In this document: positions 1 through 9,313 of the stretch, piece by piece | How positions within the stretch are numbered: position 1 is the stretch's first letter | Layout: the number at the start of each line of letters is the position of its first letter | From: Akkermansia muciniphila | GTDB lineage: Bacteria; Verrucomicrobiota; Verrucomicrobiia; Verrucomicrobiales; Akkermansiaceae | NCBI GenBank assembly: GCA_945888515.1 | Contig: CAMDAD010000003.1 | Coordinates: 62,001 to 126,000, forward strand | DNA length: 64,000 bases | Direction: 5' to 3' | Made by a program: the position numbers and the translations under genes | Notes under the pieces: model-generated | The model's database searches: none | Told to the model about the DNA's origin: nothing | The model's input: only the letters and a program-made list of their open reading frames with translations

Positions 1-36
1 GCTGATTTCATGCGGAACCAGCCGGAATCCCCATAA
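1..36 (+). CDS. 3' end of an upstream gene (partial)
   Basis: Frame 1 is open from the window edge and reads ADFMRNQPESP before a TAA at 34-36. A spacer of about 115 bases follows before the next gene on the same strand. The tail is far too short to identify a family. It is reported only because the open frame and spacing fit the end of a co-oriented gene; chance is an equally good explanation. Confidence 0.25.
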   Translation, partial: ADFMRNQPESP

Positions 37-150
37 GAAACTTGAACGAAAACAAAACCATCATTCGCTCACCACTGGTAATCTGTGATTGCCAGAGGAG
101 CCTGATGGCTCTAGTGTGAGCATTGATCGCAATCATCACCGCTTCTCTCC

Positions 151-1128
151 ATGACACGCACCCTACTTCCACTGGTTTTGCTAACATCGGCAATGGCGCA
201 GGATTTGCCGAGAAGGCAAGATGATCAGATCCCCGCCCAAGTGGAGCAAATGTATGAGCGGGGTCTGCGCTTTCTGGCAACCAAACAAACAAAAGAGGGC
301 TGCTGGGAAGACTCGCAGGGGAATGAACCGGGTGTCGTCGGGCTGGCGACGATTGCCTTTCTGGCCCACGGCGAAGATCCAAACCATGGGCCCTACGCAA
401 AGAACATCGAGCGCGGTATCAACTACATTTTGTCCCAACAAAACTCCACCAACGGCTACATCGGTACTAGTATGTATAGCCATGGATTCGCCACCTTGGC
501 ACTGTGCGAGGCCTACGGCATGATCGACCATCCAAAGCTGGCCCCTGCGCTGAAAAAAGCTGTCGACCTGATCCTCTCAGCACAGAAACGCAATCGCTTC
601 AAGGCGTGGCGCTACACACCCGATGCTTCCGATGCTGATACCACCGTGTCCGGTTGTCAGATCGTGGCATTGCTCGCAGCGCGCAATGCTGGCATCTCCG
701 TGCCTGACGAAGCGATCAAGAATTCCCTCACCTACATGGAACGCTGCCGCAGCACGGATGGAAGCTATGGTTATACTTCTGCGGGCGGTGGTAAGCCCAC
801 TCTGACTGCCATTGGTTCGTTATGCCTATCTCTCGCCAAGAAAAAAGAAGGAAAAGGTTACGCCGCCAGTCTCTCTTATCTGAAAAATCATATCAACTAT
901 CGCGAACCTTATTATCCGTTTTACTTCGAGTATTACATGTCGCAAGCACTTTTCCATGCCGACCAAAAAACCTGGGAAGAGTGGAATGCCAAAAACATCA
1001 AATTGATGGCCACCTTGCAATCGCCCGATGGCTCCTGGCCCGGCCGCATGGGATACGCCTTCAATACGTCTGGCGCTCTTCTGTCTATGGCTCTCAATTA
1101 CCGTTTCCTGCCCATTTACGAAAAATAA
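151..1128 (+). CDS. Secreted prenyltransferase/squalene-oxidase-repeat (alpha/alpha toroid) protein
   Basis: A 325-residue exported protein with a short signal peptide (hydrophobic residues 4-14, likely cut after AMA near 16). The rest is a series of alpha-hairpin repeats with the Gly/Trp-rich turns of the terpene-cyclase/protein-prenyltransferase toroid: GVVGLATIAFL, GYIGTSMYSHGFATLAL, DGSYGYTS and the C-terminal DGSWPG. In that superfamily the fold holds either catalytic pockets or protein-binding surfaces. I see no DXDD-type cyclase motif, so a binding or scaffold role in the periplasm is more likely than terpene chemistry. It is followed 17 bases later by three tandem paralogous secreted proteins on the same strand and probably shares their transcript. 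Fold call is firm; function is unknown. Confidence 0.8.
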   Translation: MTRTLLPLVLLTSAMAQDLPRRQDDQIPAQVEQMYERGLRFLATKQTKEGCWEDSQGNEPGVVGLATIAFLAHGEDPNHGPYAKNIERGINYILSQQNSTNGYIGTSMYSHGFATLALCEAYGMIDHPKLAPALKKAVDLILSAQKRNRFKAWRYTPDASDADTTVSGCQIVALLAARNAGISVPDEAIKNSLTYMERCRSTDGSYGYTSAGGGKPTLTAIGSLCLSLAKKKEGKGYAASLSYLKNHINYREPYYPFYFEYYMSQALFHADQKTWEEWNAKNIKLMATLQSPDGSWPGRMGYAFNTSGALLSMALNYRFLPIYEK

Positions 1129-1145
1129 CACACACGATCTTTCCC

Positions 1146-2747
1146 ATGAACCGCTCCCTCGTATCTCTTTTCGCGCTCTCCACAGTTGCGTTCGCGGCGA
1201 CTGATGACATCTTGCGATTCACCAATGGCGACCAACTTCACGGTCACTTCCAGGGCATCGGCGAGGGCAGCGTCATTTTGTGGTCGCGCGATGACCTAAA
1301 TGCTCCATTGACGCTGAAATCAGAAAACGTGCGCCATGTCATTCTGAGAGGTGCGCATCCTCAGACCGACCCGAGCTCATACGCCTACATCACCCTCCTG
1401 AATGGAGATCAAATCCCCGGCGAAGTGCTGAGCTTCGACTCGAAAAACACCCGAATCCGCAGCCATGCTGTTGGGGAAGTCACACTGCCGTCGGAAAGCA
1501 TTGCCGCCATCAATCCCAATCCCTTTAGTGGAAAACTCCAGTATGCCGGACCTTTCTCGCCGGATGGATGGGAAATTCTTCGTTTTGAAGACAAAAATGC
1601 TAGCGGTGGGGTCCGTGTGGAAGTGAAAAAAGCCGACGACAAACCAGAGGACGAAAAAAAGGACATAGCAGAAGATGAGAAAAAAGAACCATCAGCGTGG
1701 CAACACGCGGGCAGTGCGTGGTATCACCTCAAAGGCATGCAACCGCTCGCCCGCAAGAACTGCTTTGGTGAGAGTTCACTGCTGCGCTTCCGCATGGCTT
1801 GGCGTGAGCGGCTGAATGCGAACATCGCCTTGCATGCCGACTTCATGCCGCCACCGGAGCCAAAAGAAGGCGATGAAAAGGAAGAAAAAAAAGCCGGCAA
1901 CAACGGACGCCAGCCGATGGTTTTTTTCAACGGCATGCCGCAAAATCAGGCGGCCACCTTTGGGAACGCCTTGGTATTGAATATTTATCAAACCTACTTC
2001 TCGCTGACTCGATGCGGCTATGACGAAAACGGCAAAGCCATTTCGCAGCGCATGGTGCACACACAGTCCGCCGTACAATTGCCCGACTCTGGCGAGGCCA
2101 CCATCGAGGTTCGCAGCGATCGCAAAAAAGGATTGCTCATGCTCTTCATCAACGGCCAATATGCCGCACAATGGGAAGATATTGATCGTTTGAGAAATGC
2201 CGAGGAAATGAAGGAAGAGGGAGCTAGCGATCTTCCCGCGCTAGGAAACGGATTCGCCATACAATGCACCAATGCCAATGCACCGTTGCGACTTTCCGAC
2301 TTGGTGATCAGCGAATGGAACGGCATCAAAGATAGTGCTTACAGCATGAGTCACGAAAAACGCGATATCGTACTGCTCAACAATGGCACTGACCGTTACT
2401 CAGGCGAAATTTCTGCCATCAAAGACAACAAGGCTTACTTTAAAAATAGTTATAGCGAACTAGAAATTCCCCTCGCGGAAATATCGGAAATCGTGTTTGC
2501 GAAAAACGAAAAATCGGAGAGTTCAGAACCAGCGGACGGCACTGTGACGGCGCGTTTTTACCCCTCAGGAAAAATCAGTGGGTTGCCACTCGCTTCCGAT
2601 CAAAAAACACTCCATCTCAATCACGCAACCGCCTCACGACTTACGATCGATCTAGCCACTGCCATCTCTCTCGAATTCAGCGATGAAAATCCTTTCCTCG
2701 AAACCATGGATAACAATCAGGAAAAAAATCTTACCCCAGAAAAATGA
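1146..2747 (+). CDS. Secreted lectin-like protein with flanking NGD modules, paralogue 1
   Basis: I place the start at ATG 1146 because it opens a clean signal peptide (MNRSLVSLFALSTVAFA); the frame stays open upstream but there overlaps the preceding gene. The 533-residue protein has four short beta modules of the form [hydrophobic]-x-NGD-x-[hydrophobic]-x-G followed by alternating strands ending in I/V-x-x-I/V: near residues 24-70 (LRFTNGDQLHG), 82-125 (LLNGDQIPG), 406-450 (LLNNGTDRYSG) and a degenerate one at 465-515. Between them lies a jelly-roll/LamG-like region of about 240 residues. Two highly charged Lys/Glu/Asp inserts (about 161-181 and 237-251) are absent from the two paralogues downstream. 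Its stop overlaps the start region of the next gene. Function unknown; a periplasmic or surface glycan-binding role is inferred from the fold only. Confidence 0.75.
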   Translation: MNRSLVSLFALSTVAFAATDDILRFTNGDQLHGHFQGIGEGSVILWSRDDLNAPLTLKSENVRHVILRGAHPQTDPSSYAYITLLNGDQIPGEVLSFDSKNTRIRSHAVGEVTLPSESIAAINPNPFSGKLQYAGPFSPDGWEILRFEDKNASGGVRVEVKKADDKPEDEKKDIAEDEKKEPSAWQHAGSAWYHLKGMQPLARKNCFGESSLLRFRMAWRERLNANIALHADFMPPPEPKEGDEKEEKKAGNNGRQPMVFFNGMPQNQAATFGNALVLNIYQTYFSLTRCGYDENGKAISQRMVHTQSAVQLPDSGEATIEVRSDRKKGLLMLFINGQYAAQWEDIDRLRNAEEMKEEGASDLPALGNGFAIQCTNANAPLRLSDLVISEWNGIKDSAYSMSHEKRDIVLLNNGTDRYSGEISAIKDNKAYFKNSYSELEIPLAEISEIVFAKNEKSESSEPADGTVTARFYPSGKISGLPLASDQKTLHLNHATASRLTIDLATAISLEFSDENPFLETMDNNQEKNLTPEK

Positions 2748-2748
2748 A

Positions 2749-4053
2749 ATGATGTCCATCCCTCCTTTCATCCCATTCACCATCGCGAGCGGATTGATCG
2801 TCAGTTGCGTAGTTTGTGCCGACGAAGTCTCGCTCGGGGCCAGGGGAAAAGTCACCGGCACCATCGAATCCGTCTCCGCCGATCAAAATATTTCCTTGCG
2901 CTCTTCCCTGTCGACCGAACCGCTCCAACTCCGTGGAGACGAGTTAGAGTCCATCGTGTTCGAAAAAAGCAACACCCCGCCCGCACACACCAACAACATA
3001 TTGTTCCTGAAAAATGGTGATGTTCTGCCTATCAACGTCGAACAGCTCGATGAAAAAACGCTGAGTTTTGACTCCCCTTGGTCGGGGAAAAAATCAGTAG
3101 CCCGCGGCGCGATCGATTCCCTTCATTTCGGCACCATGGAAAACATGGTCATCTATCAGGGGCCCAATCAAAACGAGTGGCAAATTGGCAAAGCCTGGAA
3201 ATTCGACAAGGGACTCGTCTCACAGGCATGGGGTTCCGTGCACCGCGACTTTGAAGAACTCCCCGAACGCTACATTCTGCAATTCACAGTGGAGTGGACG
3301 GGCAATGCCGGAATGAAGTGCTTATTTGCATCGACCACAGCGGATGGTGGCGGCCTAACGGATTGTTACTTTCTGCAATTCAACAGTGGCGGTCTGGAGC
3401 TGAAGCGACAATCGACGGGTGCCAAAAAATATACTTCTCTGGCCTCATTCAATGACTTCACACCCGACATTCTCGAAGACAGCAAAATGGCAGTCGAGTT
3501 GCGAGTGGACCGCGGCAACCGTCTGCTTCAGCTCGCCGTAAATGGCAAACAACTGCGCAATAATATCATCGACCCCGCCGAAACAGGACCAATGCCCTCA
3601 GGCCATCTCATTAGCTTCGTTTGTACCTCTGGCTCGGAAGACCGTCACACGATCACAGATATCCGACTCTCGAACTGGGGTTCGGCCAGCGCGGAGGCGC
3701 GCATGGAAAAACGCACGGATACCAAACGCGATGTGTTGTTTGACATCGAGTCTAACCGATCATCTGGCACGCTGAGATCGATCAAAGCCGGCGAGGACTT
3801 GCAAGTGCTGTTTGAAAATCCGCACGATCCCTCGCCCAAACCACTTCCAGGATCGAAGGTAGCCGTGATCTACTTTGCAGGAGAAAAGGCCAAGAAACTT
3901 TCACAACCCTATCAACTCAAACTTCAGGGCAGCGGCACCTTGCATGTCGATTCTTTCTCACTGGCTGATGGCGTGCTGCGCGCCAGTCATCCGGAACTGG
4001 GCGAACTAGAAATCGCGGCTTCACTCATTTCGGAGATTACACGTATCCCGTAA
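2749..4053 (+). CDS. Secreted lectin-like protein with flanking NGD modules, paralogue 2
   Basis: The start at 2749 (or 2752) is chosen because it begins a signal peptide ending near VVCADE and sits one base after the previous stop; an earlier in-frame ATG at 2683 would lie inside the upstream gene and precede the signal peptide. The mature protein repeats the layout of its neighbours: a degenerate module near 30-75, a clear one near 84 (LFLKNGDVLP), then YQGPNQNEWQI leading into a lectin-like core (about 130-330) with ERYILQFTVEW, and two weaker C-terminal modules. The phrase [V/I]YxGPxxNEW and the ERYxxxFT strand are shared with the next gene, showing common descent. Likely translationally coupled to both neighbours. 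Function unknown. Confidence 0.72.
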   Translation: MMSIPPFIPFTIASGLIVSCVVCADEVSLGARGKVTGTIESVSADQNISLRSSLSTEPLQLRGDELESIVFEKSNTPPAHTNNILFLKNGDVLPINVEQLDEKTLSFDSPWSGKKSVARGAIDSLHFGTMENMVIYQGPNQNEWQIGKAWKFDKGLVSQAWGSVHRDFEELPERYILQFTVEWTGNAGMKCLFASTTADGGGLTDCYFLQFNSGGLELKRQSTGAKKYTSLASFNDFTPDILEDSKMAVELRVDRGNRLLQLAVNGKQLRNNIIDPAETGPMPSGHLISFVCTSGSEDRHTITDIRLSNWGSASAEARMEKRTDTKRDVLFDIESNRSSGTLRSIKAGEDLQVLFENPHDPSPKPLPGSKVAVIYFAGEKAKKLSQPYQLKLQGSGTLHVDSFSLADGVLRASHPELGELEIAASLISEITRIP

Positions 4054-4071
4054 TTCTGTCCACTGCATGCC

Positions 4072-5460
4072 ATGAACCTTCTTCTTACCAGCGCACTGCT
4101 TGTGCTGCCCTGTGTCCTCACCGCAGCAGAGCTTCCCATGCTTCATTTCAGCAATGGCGACCGATTGCAAGGCAATCTCGTCCGCGTCGATGATACCATG
4201 CTCTTGTGGCAAGCGCCGACTCTGAAAAACGAAACTCCGTTTTTTCTCAATCAGGTGCAAGACATCACTTTTCCACCGCAAATCACGCCTGCACCCGTCC
4301 AGGACCACATCGCCCACATCCGTTTCAATCCGGACCTCCGTCAGCAAAACGAGAATATCTCCGGCGATGTCATCGAGGGCGAACTGGTGGCGGTGAATCA
4401 GGACAGCATCATTCTCAACACATGGTATGCCGGTCAACTGAAGCTCAATCGCAACATGGTGAAAGATCTCGAAATTACCGATGTCTCCCCCGCTGTATAC
4501 ATTGGACCTAGTAAAGAAAATGAGTGGAAGGTCTTCCCTGAAAAATCATGGGGATTCGAAAAAAACTCGTTCACCGGCAGCGGGAGTGGTTCGCTGGTGA
4601 AGGACTTCACAAAAATCCCAGAACGATATTGCTTCCGCTTCACCGCCTCCTGGAAAAACCGCTTCGGGTTGCAAATCCTGTTCGGGGCCGATAGCGCCAC
4701 GGAGGAGACGCCAGACAACCACTACATGCTCGTTCTCGATAACGGCACATCATACCTGCAGAAGCGCTCCACTGATGCCAACGCTATCGGCGGCATGATG
4801 CGGAATGGTGGCATGATTGGCGAATACAAACGCGACCAAGCCTTCCGCAGCAAGGAAAAATCCGAGCTTCGCCTGTTTGTGGATACCGTCACCGGTCTCA
4901 TGGCTCTTTACTCGGATGACACTCTGGTCCAGCAATGGAACGACGTGGACAAACCTTTCCTCGCAGGCAGTTGCATTCACCTCCGTCAAAGTTCTGGCAA
5001 TGGCTACAAAATCAATATCTCTCGCATGCTTCTGACCAGTTGGGACGGCACACTTCCGAACGCAGAAAACAGCGTGAAAAGCAACCCTATCGATAATCCG
5101 GATCCCATGGGCGACGAGCAACGTATCATTCTTCGCAATGGCGATATCGTGCTCGGAAAGGTCGAAAAAATCGAGCAAAGCGAACTCGTAATGAAAACAC
5201 GTTTTAACGAAATCCGATTGCCTGTCTCGCGCATCAAAAAGCTCGCTCTCTCTCCCGCTGAATACGATGAACGCCTTTTGCAGAATGGAGACGTGCGTGC
5301 TTGGTTCGCCGATGGCAACTACATCACTTTCCGCATGGAAGGCATTACAGAAGGTGGCAAGATCACCGGTAGCAGCCAGCACTTTGGCACAGCCCAGTTC
5401 AACACCGCGGCCTTCACTCGCATCGAGTTCAACCTCTACCCGCCACCCGCGAAAAAATAA
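4072..5460 (+). CDS. Secreted lectin-like protein with flanking NGD modules, paralogue 3
   Basis: A 462-residue protein with a signal peptide (MNLLLTSALLVLPCVLTAAE). It keeps the same plan: module 1 near 24 (LHFSNGDRLQG), module 2 near 97, a YIGPSKENEW junction, a lectin-like core (about 140-340) with ERYCFRFTASW, module 3 near 353 (ILRNGDIVLGKV) and a degenerate module 4 near 407. The best preserved modules resemble small SH3- or Sm-like barrels (strand, NGD turn, G-V/I strand, three further strands); that is a fold guess from pattern. It is the last gene of the run, only 34 bases from the stop of the convergent gene. Function unknown. Confidence 0.75.
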   Translation: MNLLLTSALLVLPCVLTAAELPMLHFSNGDRLQGNLVRVDDTMLLWQAPTLKNETPFFLNQVQDITFPPQITPAPVQDHIAHIRFNPDLRQQNENISGDVIEGELVAVNQDSIILNTWYAGQLKLNRNMVKDLEITDVSPAVYIGPSKENEWKVFPEKSWGFEKNSFTGSGSGSLVKDFTKIPERYCFRFTASWKNRFGLQILFGADSATEETPDNHYMLVLDNGTSYLQKRSTDANAIGGMMRNGGMIGEYKRDQAFRSKEKSELRLFVDTVTGLMALYSDDTLVQQWNDVDKPFLAGSCIHLRQSSGNGYKINISRMLLTSWDGTLPNAENSVKSNPIDNPDPMGDEQRIILRNGDIVLGKVEKIEQSELVMKTRFNEIRLPVSRIKKLALSPAEYDERLLQNGDVRAWFADGNYITFRMEGITEGGKITGSSQHFGTAQFNTAAFTRIEFNLYPPPAKK

Positions 5461-5494
5461 TCTCGTAGCGCGGGCCCTTGCTGGCAACTCCGAC

Positions 5495-6961
5495 TCAGCC
5501 CACAGCACCCAGCCCTGGTCCGCTCAAGTCCCGCGTGTGAAGCTTGCCATCGTGACTCGAAAAGATTCCCGGAAATTTCTTTTCCCATCCCACGTTCGCC
5601 GCGGGCACATACTGTCGAGAATTTGCTTCGATGGTAGATAAGCCGGGAATATGCGAGGCGATTCCCGCCGAGTGAACCAGTGAAGCTCCGGGACAGGTGA
5701 GATCCTGCACGCAGAGAAACATCTGATATTTTTTCCCCGCTGCAGCCATCAGCACCGCATGGGATTGCCCTTTGCAGGCTTTGAGGCACGCTCCCGTATA
5801 CCCCATCTCCCTTGCCAGCAAAAGACTCTCCAAATCGGTGAGCGATTCGTCGATAACGACAGGATGCTCTTTAGCGGCTGCGTGCATGACATTGCTACGG
5901 TTCGCTTTCAGATCGCGCTGCGTCGGCTGCTCCAGATACAATATGCTATCGAAGGCCTGAGGCGCCTGCTCTTTGACCTTGCGCAAGTATTCTCTCACAT
6001 AGTCTACATCGGGACAGCGCTCATTGAAATCGCTGCAGTATTTCCATGCTACGTCTGGACGTGTTTCACGCGCCACGCGATCAATCGCCACGGTGCGAGC
6101 GATGTCCCACTCGAGATTCTCACCTTGCAGCTTGATTTTGATGCGCTCTAGCTTGTCATACTTGATCCACTCGCCCAATGTTTCGGGCATTCCGTCATTG
6201 ATGCGATGGGTCAATTCCGAATCTGCGACTGCATCCACTCCACCTACGGAATGAAAAAGCCAAATCCAATCTCGTGGCTTTATCTGCACCGCATCCGCCA
6301 GTGACTCGCCTTTGAAATCCTGATTGAGGTAGCGTGATAGATCGTGACCGAGCAACTCCGGCGTGTAGGTTTGATAGCAACTCACGCCTAACGATTTCCC
6401 CATCGCATCATGCAGCGCGGCATCGAAGGCGCTCGCAGTCACTTGCGTGCACAGTTTAGGAATGGGCGTGGGCAGGGCTTTTTCCCTCGTGAGATCCGCC
6501 GCCGCTTTGAGATACTCCGGTTCTAGCAGGTGATTGATTTCAATCGGATGCGCGCGTTCCTTGCACTCTCCTGTGATCTTCGCTAGGCGCTCGGCAAGCC
6601 ATTTCATGCCCTGCAAGGTGGCATCGTAGTTCATGTCCTTCGATGGGTAGGACCAGACATTTCCCATCGGCATCGAACCAAACCCTTGGATCCTTTTCCC
6701 TGCCGACGTGGAAACTTCAATGGTCACATTGAGCAGGGTAACTCGATCCACAGCGATGCCGCCGAATTTATACGGACTACGGTAGCGAAATTCCTCAAAC
6801 TCGTATTGCACTTGCTCGATGCGTATGCCGGTAGTGTTAGCCATCTTGATTCCGGGTGTCGATTGCGCCGCGACTGTCCCCAGCGCGCCCAAGCTGCCTA
6901 TTGCGAGGAATTGACGACGGGAAAACGGCTGCATGTCCATGATGTCGTTCACCCTATCCAT
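5495..6961 (-). CDS. Tat-exported enolase-superfamily enzyme (mandelate racemase/muconate-lactonizing type)
   Basis: A 488-residue protein with a twin-arginine signal (SRRQFLAIG at 14-22), so it is predicted to fold in the cytoplasm and be exported. The C-terminal barrel carries enolase-superfamily landmarks: KIK at 275-277 (the KxK base motif), metal-ligand candidates D311 (YCSDFN), E344 (LYLEQP) and D371/E372 (VVIDESL), and a later Lys in LKACKGQ. Enzymes of this family abstract the alpha proton of a carboxylate, often in sugar-acid dehydration or epimerisation; the substrate here cannot be read from sequence. ATG codons at 6961, 6940 and 6934 are all possible starts. It stands alone, convergent with the paralogue cluster on one side and 36 bases downstream of the glycosyltransferase gene, which lies on the same strand. 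Confidence 0.8.
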   Translation of the reverse strand: MDRVNDIMDMQPFSRRQFLAIGSLGALGTVAAQSTPGIKMANTTGIRIEQVQYEFEEFRYRSPYKFGGIAVDRVTLLNVTIEVSTSAGKRIQGFGSMPMGNVWSYPSKDMNYDATLQGMKWLAERLAKITGECKERAHPIEINHLLEPEYLKAAADLTREKALPTPIPKLCTQVTASAFDAALHDAMGKSLGVSCYQTYTPELLGHDLSRYLNQDFKGESLADAVQIKPRDWIWLFHSVGGVDAVADSELTHRINDGMPETLGEWIKYDKLERIKIKLQGENLEWDIARTVAIDRVARETRPDVAWKYCSDFNERCPDVDYVREYLRKVKEQAPQAFDSILYLEQPTQRDLKANRSNVMHAAAKEHPVVIDESLTDLESLLLAREMGYTGACLKACKGQSHAVLMAAAGKKYQMFLCVQDLTCPGASLVHSAGIASHIPGLSTIEANSRQYVPAANVGWEKKFPGIFSSHDGKLHTRDLSGPGLGAVG

Positions 6962-6997
6962 GCTGCCTCATTCGACAAGAGTAGAGTGCGGCATGTC

Positions 6998-8128
6998 TCA
7001 CACAACCTGCAGATTGACTCTATCGTGCGATGACTGCTGAATGATCGTATGCGCCGCTTGATAGCAACCGGCATTGCGATGATAGATAGCGAGCTGCTGT
7101 TTCATGGCACGCCACTGGGCGGCTTGATCGGCGAGCAGATCGGCAGTGATGGTTCGGATTTGCTCGGGAGTTTCCGCCAAGGCGCCACCGCCGAGTTTTT
7201 CTAACAATCGTAGGTTTCCCTCTTCTTGACCTGGCACAAGGTGATGAACGAGCATAGGACATTGCGCGGCGATGGCTTCATGGACGGTGGCCCCGCCCGC
7301 TTTGCCTACAACGAGGTGATGGCTGTTGAGTAGTTCCGGCACTCGTTTCGTCCATCCGAGCAGCTTGATGCGTCCAGGAAATTCTCGCTGCAACTGCTTG
7401 GCACGACGATAGAGAAGTCGGATGTTTCTGCCTAATACAATGGTCAACTGCACATCGGGCGAGGCCTGGAGCAGCGCACGCGAGGTGCGACGGATGTGTG
7501 GTTTTTTTGATGTAGGAAAATAAAGAACACGGAACGGACGCACCGGTCCATGCCGATCCACACCTGTCATCTCCGCGAAGGCCGGATGCACGGGAAAGCC
7601 GGTATCAATCAATTTTTCGGGAGCAAGACCAGCACGGATAAGGGCATCGCGCGTGTGGACATCCGTCACCAACCACGCAGTCGTAGGTGCTTTTTTCCAT
7701 GAGGCATTGATCTCGATCGAATCGGTGATCACCGTGTAAACAGGTGGCTTTACAGCGTATGAAGCCAAGATGCGATCGAGGAAATAGGGGTAAAGTGGAT
7801 ACGTGCAGACGATGGCACTGGGCTGATACTCTGCGACAAGACGGGCCAGATACTTTTCTGGTTTGCGCATGAAGCCGAGGCGTTGCTTGGAAAAATCCAT
7901 GTCATCCGTGGATACATAGATGCGATACCAGAGTCGCGGCATGTGAGTGGTAACCCATCGATAGAGCTTGCAGAGAAAATTCGTCACCCATGGTGACGCT
8001 TCCCGACAGGGATCCACCACCCGACTCTCGGCGCCCATGCGAGTGAGGCCCAGAGCCAAATTGCGCGCGGCACTATTGTGGCCCTCACCAAAAGCGGCAG
8101 TAAGTATCAAAATGCGCGGCGCTGGCAT
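6998..8128 (-). CDS. UgtP/MGDG-synthase-like glycosyltransferase (GT28 family)
   Basis: Start chosen at ATG 8128; a GTG five codons upstream (8143) is possible. The N-terminal half begins with RILILTAAFGEGHNSAA, the Gly-rich acceptor-side loop of monogalactosyldiacylglycerol synthase and Bacillus UgtP, followed by a conserved pattern (YQPSAIVCTYP, VITDS, GFPVHPAF). The C-terminal half has the sugar-nucleotide site VGKAGGATVHEA and VPGQEEGN. Family members add hexoses to diacylglycerol at the cytoplasmic face of the membrane. The C-terminal end is about as long as family norms. It is divergent, with a gap of about 50 bases, from a membrane-protein/phosphotransferase-like pair, which suggests a shared envelope role. 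The exact sugar and lipid are not determined. Confidence 0.82.
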   Translation of the reverse strand: MPAPRILILTAAFGEGHNSAARNLALGLTRMGAESRVVDPCREASPWVTNFLCKLYRWVTTHMPRLWYRIYVSTDDMDFSKQRLGFMRKPEKYLARLVAEYQPSAIVCTYPLYPYFLDRILASYAVKPPVYTVITDSIEINASWKKAPTTAWLVTDVHTRDALIRAGLAPEKLIDTGFPVHPAFAEMTGVDRHGPVRPFRVLYFPTSKKPHIRRTSRALLQASPDVQLTIVLGRNIRLLYRRAKQLQREFPGRIKLLGWTKRVPELLNSHHLVVGKAGGATVHEAIAAQCPMLVHHLVPGQEEGNLRLLEKLGGGALAETPEQIRTITADLLADQAAQWRAMKQQLAIYHRNAGCYQAAHTIIQQSSHDRVNLQVV

Positions 8129-8178
8129 GCGTTTGATTACCACAACATATCACATTGCGTCGAACAAGATTTTCTGTT

Positions 8179-9309
8179 ATGCTCAGCACGCGCGCAATGG
8201 AACTAGAACCACCATCCCCTACGCCTCTCGAAAACAAGCCACCATCTTCGGAAACGGAGCCGATGCTGGATCATATTCAAAAGCTACGCGTGGACCGCTC
8301 CGCTGGTTCTACTCGGAAAATGAGAGAGCAACAACTGCGCGTCGTGGATCCACCGGAGTCGCCCGTCGAACCGCCCCCTGTTGTCATAGAAGAAGAAAAA
8401 AAACGACGTCACTTCGAGGGGAAAAGCGTCGAATACACCATTGATGAACTCCTCCAAAACAACGATCATACCGGCGAAATATCAGAGAAGGGATGGGGCG
8501 TAAATCAGAGGAAAATTCCTTTGGGTTACGCAGCGATTTTTTTGTTCCTGATGGGATGTGTCTCCGTCATGATCTATCAGATGATTGATGCGGATCAGGA
8601 CATGATCCGGGACCAGGGACCTGTCACCGATTTTGTAACGGAAGACGCCGCGGCCCGTGAATTGGTCAACTCAATCGAATCAACGGTGCGCCACTATCTC
8701 GCCGCCAAAAGCGTCGAGGAGAAAGTTCGTTTTGTCCGGCACCCAGAGGCCACGAAGGAACGAATGCATGCCTTTTATCGAAGCAATCCCCTGACACCGC
8801 AATCCTGTGAGTTGATTATCAAAATGCGCCCGCTGACACTCAAAGGGAGACCGTTCTGGCAGCTGCTCGCAGTCATTGATCAAAGCCGCGGCGAGGCTTT
8901 GCTGCTTGAACAAATCTCGGACAAGGAGGTACTCATCGATTGGGAAAGTCACGTGGACTACCAACCCATGCCATGGAAACAGTATGTGCGGGAACCTGCC
9001 AGCCAAGAGATGTCCTTCCGCGTTCTGGTTGAGGAATCGCCCCGTTATGTCGGGGAGTTCATGGATGAATACCGGTGGGTCTCGTATCGACTTAGCAACC
9101 TAGGAGTCGAGGAAACCTTATATGGCTACGTTCTCCGCGATAGCCCTCTTCATCTGTCGCTCGAAAACGCTTTAGCGAACGGCACCAAGCGAATGATTCT
9201 TAGCCTTCAGGGCTCTCCGGAATTCAAAGCTCGACAGGCTGTCGTGATCAAAGCGCTGATTAGTGAGGATATCTATCGTATTCAATCGCCCACGACATTG
9301 ACCGACTGA
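8179..9309 (+). CDS. Single-pass membrane protein of unknown function
   Basis: I place the start at ATG 8179; ATG 8197 is also possible and a TTG at 8155 less so. About 376 residues. The N-terminal 110 residues are Pro/Glu-rich and polar (cytoplasmic by inference), followed by one transmembrane helix (YAAIFLFLMGCVSVMIYQM) and a soluble domain of about 240 residues presumably outside the membrane. No motif is recognised. It ends 4 bases before the following enzyme gene, so the two are very likely co-translated, and it could be a partner or regulator of that enzyme. Function unknown. Confidence 0.72.
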   Translation: MLSTRAMELEPPSPTPLENKPPSSETEPMLDHIQKLRVDRSAGSTRKMREQQLRVVDPPESPVEPPPVVIEEEKKRRHFEGKSVEYTIDELLQNNDHTGEISEKGWGVNQRKIPLGYAAIFLFLMGCVSVMIYQMIDADQDMIRDQGPVTDFVTEDAAARELVNSIESTVRHYLAAKSVEEKVRFVRHPEATKERMHAFYRSNPLTPQSCELIIKMRPLTLKGRPFWQLLAVIDQSRGEALLLEQISDKEVLIDWESHVDYQPMPWKQYVREPASQEMSFRVLVEESPRYVGEFMDEYRWVSYRLSNLGVEETLYGYVLRDSPLHLSLENALANGTKRMILSLQGSPEFKARQAVVIKALISEDIYRIQSPTTLTD

Positions 9310-9313
9310 AACC

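Noticed and set aside
4750..5508. A 252-codon minus-strand frame across the third paralogue
   Set aside because: Mirror frame of a well-supported secreted protein; no signal peptide or family features.
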